Assembly (NCBI GenBank): GCA_963575745.1
Contig: CAUYUJ010021670.1
Location: 1-64,000 of the forward strand
DNA from: Prorocentrum cordatum
Taxonomy: Eukaryota > Sar > Dinophyceae > Prorocentrales > Prorocentraceae
DNA length: 64,000 nucleotides
Reading direction: 5' to 3'
The first letter of the stretch is position 1, and every line of letters begins with the position of its first letter. Positions 21,426-31,089 of the stretch are shown here, piece after piece. The translations under genes were made by a program, and so were the position numbers. The notes under the pieces were generated by a model, which ran no database searches, was not told where the DNA came from, and saw only the letters and a program-made list of their open reading frames with translations.

Positions 21426-21857
21426 TTTTTGAGGCCCTCTTGGGAAGTCCTGGAGCTATCTGGAGACATCTTGAGGCCATGTTGGTTCATACGATGTTGA
21501 AGCTTGTGATTTTGAGCCGTCCGGGGAGCGTGTTGGAGCTTCTGTTGCAGCCTCTGGTGGGCCTCCTCCGATTTCTTTGCGGCCCCTTGGAGCCTACTGA
21601 GTGCCTTCTGGGAATTCCGAGGGGATCTCGGGGTCGTGGTGGGCGGGCTCGCCCTCGCGCAGGCTCCTGCGGCATGCCCTGGGAGCTCCTGGAAGCGCCC
21701 GCCTCCGGCAAGCAGGGGGGCGCGGGGACGGGGCATACGTATCAGAATCTTGCAATCTCTACAGCACGCAGCTGCATGTCTCTGGGTCATTCAACTGCGC
21801 GTCAGGGGCAGGTTTGCAAATGTTTCGCAAGGGGGTAACACTGACAGGGGGCCGACA
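21426..21857. other. No gene recognised
   Basis: Non-repetitive sequence just upstream of the CA array. I looked for the missing TOPRIM portion of topoisomerase II here and did not find it. Confidence 0.45.
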
Positions 21858-22162
21858 CACACACACACAACACAACACAACACAACACAACACAACACAA
21901 CACAACACAACACCCACAACACAACACAACACAACACAGCACAGCACAACACAACACAACACAACACACAACACACATATATCTATATATATATATACAC
22001 AGGTGCACACGCACACGCACACGCACGCACACACACACACACACACACGCACACGCGCACACGCACACGCACACGCACACGCACACGCACGCACACGCAC
22101 ACGCACACGCACACGCACCCACACGCACACGCACACGCGCACGCGCACGCGCACGCACACAC

Positions 22163-22199
<37 letters not shown>

Positions 22200-22268
22200 A
22201 ACACAGACACATACACAAACATGCACACACACACACACGCACACACACACAAACACACACACACACGC
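21858..22268. repeat. CA-rich microsatellite cluster
   Basis: (ACACA)n with AACAC units, then CACG/CACACG and ATACAC variants, over about 400 bases directly 5' of the first topoisomerase exon. Translations are His/Thr or Val/Cys runs. Confidence 0.95.
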
Positions 22269-22285
22269 ATCGGGGCCGCGGTCAG

Positions 22286-23314
22286 AGCGCGATGGCGGTT
22301 TTTTCCAACATCCAGGACCATAACATCAAGTTCACCCATGGTGGTGGCGATGCAGAGAACGACCTCATCGATATGGCGTTCAATTCGAAGCGTGCTGACG
22401 ATCGCAAGCGATGGATCTCGGCGTGCGAAGAGGGCACATTCGTGGACCACTCCGAGCCAACATTGAGTTACAACGACTTCGTGCAGAAGGAGCTCGTCCT
22501 GTTTGCCAAGTACGACGTGCAGCGCATGATCCCCTCCATGGTGGACGGGCTGAAACCGGGGCAGCGGAAGGTGCTTTTCGGAGTGTTCAAGAAAAAGTTG
22601 ACAAGCGACATGAAGGTCGCGCAGCTCGCTGGCTACGTCGCCGAGCACGCGGCTTACCATCACGGTGAAACTTCTCTTCAGGGTACTATTGTTGGACTGG
22701 CCCAGAACTATGTCGGTTCAAACAACATAAACCTTCTTGTGCCGAGCGGGATGTTCGGGACCCGCCTGCAGGGCGGAAAGGATCACGCCGCGGCGCGCTA
22801 CATTTTTACGCGCTTGTCCAAGGCGACCCGCTGCCTCTTCCCCGAGGAGGACGACGCCATCCTCGAACTGCAGGAGGAGGAGGGTCTTAAGATCGAGCCT
22901 CGCACGTACGCTCCAATCATCCCGCTGGTGCTGGTGAACGGCGCGGATGGCATTGGGACGGGCTGGAGCACCACTGTGCCCAACTTCAATCCGCGCGACA
23001 TCATCGCGAACGTTCGGCGGGCTCTGCGCAAGGAACCCCTGGAGTCCATGGTGCCTTTCTACCGTGGCTTCAAGGGCACCATCACGCCCGCGAGCAACAC
23101 CCCGGGGAAGTTCGAGGCCGTGGGCGTGGCCGTGAAGCGTGGCCGAGTGCGGCTCGAGATCACCGAGCTGCCCGTGAGGCGGTGGACACAGGACTACAAG
23201 GAGTGGCTCGTGGAGCAACTGCCGAAGCCCGGGTCGGAGCAGCGCGCCGCCGTCACGGAGATGCGCGAGCACCACTCCGAGAATTCGGTGCACTTCGTGC
23301 TCTCGATGACGCCG
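22286..23314 (+). CDS. TOP2: DNA topoisomerase II, exon a: breakage-reunion core with catalytic Tyr
   Basis: A eukaryotic-type topoisomerase II core that cleaves and passes duplex DNA. The exon follows CGGTCAG and reads SAMAVFSNIQDHN, the end of the TOPRIM-adjacent region. It continues through YIDLAF-like LIDMAFNSKRADDRK, the winged-helix domain (VDGLKPGQRKVLFG, AYHHGETSLQGTIVGLAQ, VGSNNINLL) and the catalytic site GGKDHAAARYIFT. The Arg is at 22796-22798 and the nucleophilic Tyr at 22799-22801. NGADGIGTGWS and ITELPVRRWTQDY place it firmly in eukaryotic topoisomerase II rather than gyrase. The exon ends SMTP at 23314, phase 0, before an intron beginning GACAAG. The ATPase and TOPRIM parts are not recognisable upstream in this window; either they lie further away, or transcription starts at ATG 22292 and makes a truncated A-like subunit. 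Confidence 0.92.
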
Positions 23315-23490
23315 GACAAGTTGGGCGGCGAGATCTATACGTATCCACCGCCGCTGGCCAGGCCCATTCTGGGCCCAGGAGCGGTGTATATGCCACCCTC
23401 GCCAGGCCAGAAGTCAGTATACACCGCTCCTGGGCCTGCAGGATGGGCCTGGCCAGCGACGGTGGATATGTATAGATCTCGCTGCCCTAG
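23315..23490 (+). mobile_element. Topoisomerase intron 1, made almost wholly of one inverted-repeat element
   Basis: A 176-bp GA-AG intron. Left arm about 23324-23390 (GGGCGGCGAGATCTATACG...) and right arm about 23418-23487 (...GTATAGATCTCGCTGCCC) are near-perfect inverted repeats with a 27-base loop. Exon sequence GACAAGTT at the donor is repeated as GACAAGCT at the acceptor, so the element plus a target-site duplication equals the intron. Removing it gives MTP-DKLAEAERKG, which fits the topoisomerase II family without extra residues. Confidence 0.85.
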
Positions 23491-25233
23491 GACAAGCTGG
23501 CGGAGGCCGAGCGGAAGGGGATCGAGAAGGTCTTCCACCTTCGCTCGAGCATCACCACGAGCAACATGTGGCTCTTCGACCCCAGCGGCGCCATCAAGAA
23601 ATACGAGACGCCGGAGCAGATCATCGACGAGTTCGTGCCAGTCAGACTTGAGTTTTACGCGAAGCGCAAGGCCTTCTTGGTCGACAAGATGGCGAGGGAG
23701 CTGGCCGTGATCGCGAACAAGCTGAAGTTTGTGCGCATGGTCGTCGAAGGAACGCTCGATGTGGAGAAGCGCAAGGCCGCGCAGCTGCATGCCGACATGC
23801 GCCGGCACGGCCTGCAGACCATGAGCCAGATCAACGGCGGCCCCAAGGCCTCGAAGGCCGCCAGTCCCGACGACGGAGGCCCGGAGGGCTTCAAGTACCT
23901 CCTGTCCATGAAGCTCTGGTCTCTGACAGAGGACCGTCTGGTAGTCCTCACAGACCTTCACAACAAGAAGCAGGCTGAGCTGGACGAGCTCAAGGCCACC
24001 AGCCTCGAGGCCCTCTGGGAGCGTGACCTCCTGAAGCTGGAGGCGGCACTCGACGCGGACGACGCGGAGCGGGCGAAGGAGGCCGCAGCGGAAGCTAAGC
24101 TCATCGAGAAGAGCATGGGTGGATCCGAGGACAGCTTCCTTTCAAACAAGCAATGCGTTCTCGTGCTCAGCCGCAGCTTCACAGCCAAGCGCTTGCGCAC
24201 AAGCGAGTGGAAGGCGAAGCGACGCGGTGCCAACCTGAAGGGAGGAGGTTGTGTCTTGGCGAAGAAGCGCGGCGAGGCAGAGAAGGGCGAGGCTGAGGGC
24301 GAGGGCGAGGCTGAGGACGAGGAGGAGGAGACCCAGACTCCCGCAGACGCGCTGGCTGGGGTGTTCTGCTGCCGGGACTTCGATGCGCTGCTGGTCTTCT
24401 CGGAGCAGGGCATGGTCTATGGCATGCAGGCCCTCGACGTGCCCTTGGCTAAGAAGATCTCGTCCCCCGGCACCCCGATGAGCACGTTCTTGCCTGAGCT
24501 GGGAGAGAAGCAGCGCGTCGCTGCTCTCGTGACGGTCGACCACCGGGCGCTTCGAGACCAGGTGGACCAGTTCATCATCCTTGCTACTGCTGATGGCCTC
24601 ATGAAGAAGATACCGCTCGACAGGTTCCGGGGCCTGCGGCCTGGGAAGGGCGTCAAGTGTATCAACCTGGGGACGAACGACCGGCTTCGTTGGGCTTACC
24701 GGGTGTCCGCGCACAGCGCTCTCGTGTTGTGCACTCAGCAGGGCTACCTCTTGCGGTGCTCGCTGGGCGACGACTGCCGCAAGAATACCCTCGCGGGTCC
24801 CGGGATGTTAGCGATGAAGATGCGCAATGGCACAGGGGATGCCCTTGCGTATTGTAGCATCTCACAGCTCACCGTCCAGGAGGTGCACAGGATCAAGAAG
24901 AAGCTGGCGGAGAAGCAGGCGAAGGCCGAGGAGAAGGGCGGCCAGGAGGAGGACGGCGATGCCATGGACGAGGACGACGACCACCATGGCGGGTCCGCCC
25001 AGGCGGCCGCGGCTGGCCCGCCGCCGAAGGCGCCGCAGAAGGCGGCCAGCAAGGGCTGCGACGACGACGACTCCGACAACAACGCGGCGGCGAACGAGCC
25101 CGAGAAGGCTGGAGGCCCCGCGGGGAACGACAGCGAAGCCGAGGCCGAGGCGGACGACGGCTCAGACGGCGAGAAGCCGCCGAAGGCCGCCGAGGGCGGC
25201 GGCGAGGCCGACGCCGACGCCGCCGCCGGAGAG
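23491..25233 (+). CDS. TOP2: DNA topoisomerase II, exon b: rest of core plus gyrase-A-like blades 1-4
   Basis: Begins DKLAEAERKGIEKVFHLRSS and completes the core (NMWLFDPSGAIKKYETPEQI, VRLEFYAKRKAFLVDKMAR, LSMKLWSLTEDR). In the same open frame four repeats resembling gyrase-A C-terminal pinwheel blades follow: CVLVLSRSFTAKRLRTSEWK near 24154 (with RRGANLKGG where gyrases carry the GyrA box), DALLVFSEQGMVYGM near 24382, QFIILATADGLMKKIPLDRF near 24568, and ALVLCTQQGYLLRC near 24718. The end is a long acidic Ala/Pro/Asp-rich linker (about 24890-25233). Ordinary eukaryotic topoisomerase II has a disordered tail here. Because core and blades share one exon, an assembly chimera is unlikely. Exon ends GGAGAG, phase 0. 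Confidence 0.9.
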
Positions 25234-25402
25234 GACTCGGCCACGCGCGGAGGGGGGGGCAGGGGGAGGGAGGAAGGCTTCTTGCTTCTTGAGAGCACCC
25301 CTGCTTCTCAGAAGGCGCGGAGCGTGTCCATAGTTCTAAGAAGCAGCTTTTCCCAAGGAGCCTCCCCCCCTCCCCCATAGCCCCTTGGGCGCGCCGCCAC
25401 AG
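25234..25402 (+). mobile_element. Topoisomerase intron 2, imperfect hairpin
   Basis: A 169-bp GA-AG intron. GAGGACTCGGCC at the donor and CAGGACGAGGCC at the acceptor match at 9 of 12 positions. The interior is an imperfect inverted repeat: GGGGGAGGGAGGAAGGCTTC with TTGCTTCTTGAG on the left, TTCTAAGAAGCAGC and AAGGAGCCTCC on the right. It belongs with the AAGAAGC / GGCTTCTT repeat type (family 5) seen at 28.7, 30.5 and 42.9 kb. Confidence 0.7.
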
Positions 25403-26338
25403 GACGAGGCCCCCGCGCCCTCCGAGGGCCTGGGCCAGTGTGCCCTCATCGTCACCGAGCACGGCATGGGCCTGCGGATGCCGCTGTGCTGTGCCCGGGT
25501 CAGCGTCGCCAGGCGCGGCGGCCGGGGGAAGAAGGTGATCAAGCTGGCGGACAGCGGCAAGAAGCCGGACCAGGTGGTCGCCGTCGCCATCGTCTCCGGC
25601 AGGGGCGAGGTAAAGGCGCCGACCACGGCCCATAACGCTCTGCACTTCTACACTCTGGATCACAAGGACGAGGAGCCCGCCGCCGCCGAGGCCGCCCGCG
25701 ATCCCGAGGTGGAGGCGTCGCAGAATACCTTCTTCAAGCAGAGAGCGGACATGGCAGAGAGGCTGAGGAACGAGCCAGAGGAAGTCCAGCAGAGGTACCA
25801 GAGGCAGGCGGAGGCAGACAAGAGAAGATACGAGGAGGAGCTGGAGGAATACAAGAGGCAGGATATCGAGGAGGTCATGCTGGGCAGTACCAACGGGTGC
25901 ATCACGCGCATGCAGACTGGAGCCATCCCTGTGGTGAACAAGCCCCTGCGAGGCAAGACCCTGGCGAAGCTCGGCGGGAAGGACAAGTTCTGCACCGTTT
26001 CGCTGCTGTCGTCCATGGACGACGACAAGGACGAGGAGGCCAAGCCTGCGGAGCCGGCCAAGCCCGCACCGCCCCGCCCCGCGCCCGTGCCGCGGGCGCG
26101 GGCCGCTTCCAGCAAGGCGCCCGCGAGCGCAGCGCCTCACACGACCGCCGACGGCCCTGCCGCGGACGGCCCCAGCCGGCGGTCGCCGGCGAAGCAGCAG
26201 AGCGTGCCCACTCCGGTGCGCGCTCGCGGGAAGGTGTCCGCGCCCGGGTCGCCCACGTCGTCGCCGAAGCGCCTGGCGCTGCTCAGCCGGGGCTGCCTGA
26301 GAACGGCGCTGACGAGGCTCTCGATCGTCAAGGCCAAG
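25403..26338 (+). CDS. TOP2: DNA topoisomerase II, exon c: gyrase-A-like blades 5-6 and tail
   Basis: Starts DEAPAPSEGLGQ after GCCACAG, phase 0. It reads blade 5 (CALIVTEHGMGLRM near 25438), which contains RRGGRGKK, close to the gyrase QRRGGKG box that wraps DNA. An acidic/helical insert (KQRADMAERLRNEPEEVQQR, near 25738) follows, then blade 6 (VMLGSTNGCITRMQTGAIPV near 25876, ending DKFCTVSLLS). With the four blades of exon b this makes six, the full number of a gyrase-A pinwheel. A basic, Ala/Pro/Ser-rich tail ends LSIVKAK at 26338. If unspliced, the frame would run to TGA 26402-26404 with an unlikely-looking tail; splicing to 28397 is preferred because donor AAGGTGCGGGCG and acceptor AAGGTGCGGACG are near-identical and in phase. 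Confidence 0.85.
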
Positions 26339-26419
26339 GTGCGGGCGCCCGGGCGGGGCCAGAGCAGGTGGGAGTGGCATGGGCAGTGGGCTTGGCTGTC
26401 CTGACAGGGGCGCGTGTTG

Positions 26420-26560
26420 AAACCCAGCACGTGACGTTTTCAAAGCGTCCGTGTCGACACGCTGCGTATTGGCTCGGCACGTTCTGGCCCGCGTTTTGGC
26501 AAGCAGATCGCGACAGACGTTTTCGATTCACGTTTTGAGCTCCGTGTCAAGCACGCTACG
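26420..26560. repeat. Dispersed repeat with ACACGCTGCGT core, copy 1
   Basis: Shares CGTGTCGACACGCTGCGT, TTGGCTCGGCACG and ACGTTTT-type segments with 42455-42560. The interior has short palindromes. Confidence 0.6.
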
Positions 26561-27090
26561 GGTTGCGTGTGGCGTATTGGGACAGCTAAGGGTCCGAGAC
26601 ATCCTCATGTGATTTGTTCGATCCGCGGCCACAGAGCTCCCGACCTCTGACCCGAGGGTCTGCTTTTTGCCGTCGTGGATTCGACGTTGTGGCCTCAGGG
26701 CCCGATAATGGGCCCAACAAGCCGAAATCGTGGACATTGGCGTGGATTGAACATGTCAGATCGTCGGAAAGGTCTGGGGCCCGAGTCTCCCGCCGCGTCG
26801 CCAATACAGTAACCATGCGGCGTGATCTGGAGCCCGATCTTATGGCCAACCAGGACATTGAACATTCCACCCTGGGAGAACGAAGACTTGAGACCGTTTT
26901 TCGACGCATGTTCATAGGAGCCTTGGGCAGCGACATCGAAATCAGCTCTTCCTGCATTTGGTCCGCATTTGGCCCTGCCTCCTGCTTCTCCTCGCCCTGC
27001 CTGTTCCTTCCCCCCCTGCCCGTTATTCCCTTCTCCCCTGTGAAGTGGCGTCCAAACCAGTCGAGTAATTAGAAGATCGACTACAGAGTT

Positions 27091-27215
27091 GATTCACCCC
27101 AGACACTTCACTTTACCGTCTAGTCTTCGAGAGAGACGTAGGATGCTCCGAGATCTGCGGAGCATCCTCCGCACTTGTTTCGTAGACCAACGGAAAAATC
27201 ATTCTGGGGTGAATC
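27091..27215. mobile_element. Small inverted-repeat (MITE-like) element
   Basis: GATTCACCCCAGA at the left and TCTGGGGTGAATC at the right are perfect 13-base inverted ends of a 125-bp unit. An inner palindrome GGATGCTCCG...CGGAGCATCC sits in the middle. No coding. Confidence 0.75.
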
Positions 27216-27228
27216 CATTCTATACAGT

Positions 27229-27377
27229 CCCAGACATGCGACGTACTGATTTTTCAATACGGGGCTCCCTGGAAGTCCCGACCCTCTCCCCGAGGCCCAG
27301 CGAGGGCCCCCCGAGGCCGAAGATGGCCCGAAACCTCCCGCCGGGATTTTTTTCCCCACGGCGCGAGCACCTCTGGG
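27229..27377 (+). mobile_element. Family 1 element, forward copy with internal deletion
   Basis: CCCAGACATGCGACG at the start, GCACCTCTGGG at the degraded end. About 40 bases of the centre (the CATCCTGAGTCGTTTTTT block) are missing. Confidence 0.8.
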
Positions 27378-27636
27378 CTCCTGCACCGCCCATCCCCTCG
27401 CCGCCCCGGGCCCGAGGCGGCCGGCGCCACGGGGGCCCACGTCGGCTCCCGCGGCTCGGGCCTCCGCCCGCGCCCTCTGCGGCCCACGGCCGCAGCAGTG
27501 TCTGCTATCGGGCGCGCCGCGCGCCGTCGGGACGCGTCCCCCGCGTCGTCGGGGGCCCCGGCGAGGGGGCGCGGCCTCCGACCCCCCGGTGGCTCCAGCT
27601 TCACCTGGGCTCGGGATCGCTCGGACGAGCGCAAGT

Positions 27637-27827
27637 CCCAGACATGATCGCGTCGCTGAGATAGAAATCGGAAGAGGAGGTTTCTGGCCATTTTCGGCCT
27701 CGGGGGGGCCTTCGCCGGGCCTCGGGAGCGTCAAAAAACGACTCAGGATGAAAAACCGGTCCCGGGGAACGGGTCGGGACTTCCAGGGACCCCGTATGGG
27801 AAAAAATCAGGACGTCGCATCTCTGGG
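27637..27827 (-). mobile_element. Family 1 element, reverse copy
   Basis: CCCAGACATGATCGCG to GACGTCGCATCTCTGGG. Flanks abutting the element (27611-27636 and 27828-27853) match at about 19 of 26 positions (GGGATC[G/C]CTCGGACG). Confidence 0.85.
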
Positions 27828-27864
27828 TTGGGATCCCTCGGACGTGTGTATTTTTTCTCGGCAA

Positions 27865-28190
27865 GAACCGTCGAGGAGCATTTGGAGTCACCTCCGACCC
27901 CGTCCGCTCCAGCCACACCTGGGCTCGGGATCCCCCGGACGATGTGCAGTCGAGGCTGATTAGTAGGGCGGCCCTGCCAAATCGAGGGTGCCCTTGTGTC
28001 CTGCGGGTTCGCGGCCCGTGCTTTCTACATTCCTGTGGCAACGTGATCCCTCGGAAGGGTCTCGTGTCATCTCGCGAGTCCTCTCCAATCAATCCCGACT
28101 GCTTTTGTGCGGCGAGAACCATCGAGGAGCTTTTGGGGTCACCTCCGACCCCGTCCGCCCCAGCCAACCCTGGTTCGGAGGCAGCTCCTG
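27865..28190 (+). repeat. Local direct repeat pair
   Basis: Units at about 27868-27935 and 28117-28185 share GAGGAGC[A/T]TTTGG, GTCACCTCCGACCCCGTCCG and CCAGCCA. Confidence 0.65.
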
Positions 28191-28396
28191 GGAGGTCAGA
28201 TTCTGACTTCGCCCTGGTCCGAAATCTGGCTTCATCCAGCCTAGTCCCGCTGAGTCCCGCGTAATCTGCCTCAGTCTTGGCTTGTCCGTGGCCTAATCTG
28301 GCGCAACAGCCCCCCTCCAGTGGGGCTTTATCCTCCTTAGTCCTTCCGGCGAAGACCTCCCAGCAGTTGCCATCTGACTTGGGACGGCCTCCAAAG

Positions 28397-28477
28397 GTGC
28401 GGACGATGGGCGCGGCGCGGAGGGAGCAGCAGGAGCTAACCTTCAGCGTCCCCAAGTGGGCCGACCAGGCGGCCTAG
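28397..28477 (+). CDS. TOP2: DNA topoisomerase II, inferred terminal exon
   Basis: Follows CTCCAAAG. Reads VRTMGAARREQQELTFSVPK then WADQAA and a TAG stop (28475-28477), 27 codons in phase 0 with exon c. Support is the 12-base near-identity between this acceptor context and the exon c donor (AAGGTGCGG[G/A]CG), together with phase and a stop. The tail is too short to show homology. If the splice is wrong this is just a short open frame. Confidence 0.5.
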   Translation: MRTMGAARREQQELTFSVPKWADQAA

Positions 28478-29542
28478 CAGGGCCACGGCGGCCGCGCCTT
28501 TCCGGGCCGCCGCGTGCCCGATGTGTGGAACACACGCGGGCGCCGCTGGCGTGCCTGGCACAAGACGGCGACGCACGGGAGGCACCTTTCGAGCAGTGGC
28601 GAAGCGTCTTGGCTTGCACATGGGCTCACCAAATAATGGTCTGAGAACCTTGTGTGGCTTGCACGAGATCTTCTTGGGACATTTCTGGCCGAGGCTGTCT
28701 TGTTTTAGCCTATCCGGCGTATGTTCTAAGAACATGGCTTTGTTCTTAGGGCATTTTTAGGCTGTAAGAACACGTCGTGGTAGGCCTATAGGAAGGCCAG
28801 GGCGGTCGGTCCCTGCTCGGACCTTGCGTGGAGGTGGGCCAGTTGAGAAAACGGCGGTCGGCCTTTCGGGGGGACCCCCCTCGTCGCCATGGCTGGGCGC
28901 AGCTCGGGAGTCTGGTGCGGTGTTCCCCAGGGAGGGGTCCCTGGGGGATCGAGTCTTGGGTTGCCGTCGTCTCAGCTCACCTTGCTTCGATGTATATACT
29001 ACACCATCATCGCATGTCTTGCCAGGGCCACTCTGGGTCCTGGCACGGTGTGTGCAGTGGGGCCGCGCCTCAAGGAGCCGGAAGGTTCTCGTCAGGGTGC
29101 CATGGGCTTCTTCGCTCCGCGCGCGGCGCGGAGGCCTCCCGCGTCCGCTACTTCAAGAGCAGGGCTCGACCCAAATTCTGTTTTCTGGTAATCTCGAGGG
29201 CCCTCTTCGTTTCGATTCCGCCTCTGCAGCAGAGGAGGCGGCACGGAGACAGAAGGAGGGAGAGCGAGACCAACACGGACACGGGAAACACCGCTTGGGT
29301 CGAGCTCTGCTATGGAGCGTGTTCCGTCCAGGGTGCGACTGGGCTCCTCCCCCCAGCCGCACCTGACGTTCGGCTCCGCAGCGGCTTGGCGTCTTGCGAG
29401 GGCTTCCTTGCCGCCGCGGACGCACCGAGCGTGTGCCCTCCCGGCCGAGGCCGCCAGAGTCCCGTGCAGCGTCCTGGCGCCCAGGATGGCCCTGGCCCGG
29501 CGTGGCGATGGCACGTCGTGTCTCCTGCGCAGGGGCAGCGAT
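28478..29542. other. No gene recognised
   Basis: Unique-looking sequence. GTTCTAAGAACATG and TTGTTCTTAGGG near 28717-28750 are family 5-type fragments. An island at about 29370-29510 is GC-rich with open frames on both strands but no motif. Confidence 0.5.
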
Positions 29543-29732
29543 CCCAGGCATGATCGCGTCGTGGAACAAATCAGGACGGGAGGGGAGGTTTTTGGCCAGT
29601 TTCGGCATCGGGGGGCCCTCGCCGGGCCTCGGGGACGGTCAAAAAACTACTCAGGGTAACAACTGGTCCTGGGGAAAGGGTCGGGACTTCCAGGGACCCC
29701 GTATGGAAAAAACAGAGCGTCGCATGTCTGGG
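29543..29732 (-). mobile_element. Family 1 element, reverse copy
   Basis: CCCAGGCATGATCGCGTCG to GCGTCGCATGTCTGGG, 190 bp. It is immediately followed by a family 3 repeat, so the two are fused or nested. Confidence 0.85.
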
Positions 29733-29865
29733 GATGCATCGACCCCCAATCGCCCATTGATCGCCGATAGGGGCCCGATAGCTCCAACCGCCCCAGGAAC
29801 GCGCGGATTCACTATCAGAGGCTCGGAGATGCATCGCCGATTCCAGGTCGATGTGTCCCCCACTT
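29733..29865. repeat. Dispersed repeat family 3, copy 2
   Basis: GATGCATCGACCCCCAATCG...GATCGCCGATAGGGG...GGATTCACTATC...CATCGCCGATTCCAGGTC, collinear with the 19336 copy. Confidence 0.75.
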
Positions 29866-29989
29866 ACTCCAGTCCCCTTTTGTCGTTGTCCATCACCAGC
29901 GGAGGTGATGGTGCTGGCCCGGCCCAGCCCGAGTCTTGTGCTGAAGCGCTGAAGCGGTTTCTCCCCGTCCTTCCCGCAGAGGAGCGTTT

Positions 29990-30440
29990 TTTATTCCGCG
30001 GCAGTGGCGGGCGTTACTAGGGGAGGGGGGGGGCAGGGGAGGGGGCCGGGGGGGGGAGGAGGCGGAGGGGGCTTGTAAAGCTACGTTTGGCGCTGGCGCC
30101 GGCTAGGAATGCTTAGGAATGTTCAGAGGCGATTCGAAAGTCAGCACGAATCGTGACGTTACCTCGGGGGGGAGGGGCGCTGGCCGCGGTATCGCGAAAC
30201 ATTAAAAAAAAACGCTCCTCAGCTAGTAGGTGCGGCTGCGAGCGTACAGTCAGCACTAATTCGAATAGGTGGGCGCGCGCGCGCGCGACGGGAAGCGCTG
30301 CGCGGCGGGCGGCAGGGTTCGGCCCAGCTGGCCTGACACACCTCTGGACGCTTGCGACGATGGAGGGGGCGATGCGGAGCGGCTCGCCTTTCTGATTGTG
30401 CAGCCTCCTAAGGGTTGGCGGCGCGCACAAAGGGGGTAGG
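29990..30440. other. G-rich sequence, no gene recognised
   Basis: 30015-30080 has long G-runs. The remainder is unique with no motif. Confidence 0.5.
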
Positions 30441-30454
30441 GCGAGGGGGGCGGC

Positions 30455-30600
30455 CTTCTCAGAAGGGTGGGGGAGCTTCGAAGAAGGCAGGGGCCTTCCC
30501 AGAAGCCCTCCCGGCTTCTGAGAAGCCTTCCTAGAAGCCTTCTGGCCCCTCTAAGAAGACCCCTGCCTTCTAAGAAGCGCGCCGCCTTCTTAGAACCACC
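30455..30600. repeat. Family 5: clustered CCTTCTCAGAAGG / AAGAAGC inverted units
   Basis: Many short palindromic CTTCTGAGAAG and CTTCTAAGAAG motifs in about 145 bases. Same style at 42822-42960 and in topoisomerase intron 2. Confidence 0.7.
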
Positions 30601-30774
30601 TTGTGCGCGCCGCCAAAACGAAGCATCTCGGAGCCTTCCGGGGCGCCTCTCCAGAGGCCTCCGGTCGGCCTCTCGGAAGAAGGAGGCCTGTGCATTGGAA
30701 GGGTGTGTCCCCTCGGTTGACCCGCTCCATGCGTCGCCAGGTGCGGGAGCGGGGGGGCGTCACGGGGGATGGAC

Positions 30775-31040
30775 CAGGAGGTGGAGGAGGAGGAGAATGA
30801 GGAGGAGGAGGAGGAGGAGGATAATGATGATGATGTTGATGATGATGATGATGATGATGGTGGTGATGATGATGATGGTGATGATGATGATGATGGTGAT
30901 GATGATGACGATGACGCTGATGATGATGCTGATGCTGATGCTGATGCTGATGCTGATGATGATGATGATGATGATGCTGCTGATGATGATGATGATGCTG
31001 ATGATGATGCTGATGATGATGATGATGATGATGATGATGC

Positions 31041-31089
<49 letters not shown>

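Larger units (their letters stand above)
26339..28396 (+). other. Inferred topoisomerase intron 3 carrying nested repeat elements
   Basis: A 2,058-bp GT-AG interval between AAG at 26338 and GTGCGG at 28397. It contains a unit at 26420-26560, an inverted-repeat element at 27091-27215 and two family 1 copies. No other gene was recognised in it. Confidence 0.55.

Noticed and set aside
21791-22268. Cys/Val-rich frames in the CA array
   Set aside because: Dinucleotide repeat artefact.
23330-23710. Reading the topoisomerase exon a frame straight through intron 1
   Set aside because: The frame stays open but becomes Pro/Arg/Ser-rich and out of phase with the family. Removing the hairpin restores the alignment.
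22286-26338. Calling the gene bacterial or organellar gyrase A because of the C-terminal blades
   Set aside because: The catalytic core motifs and spacing are those of eukaryotic topoisomerase II.
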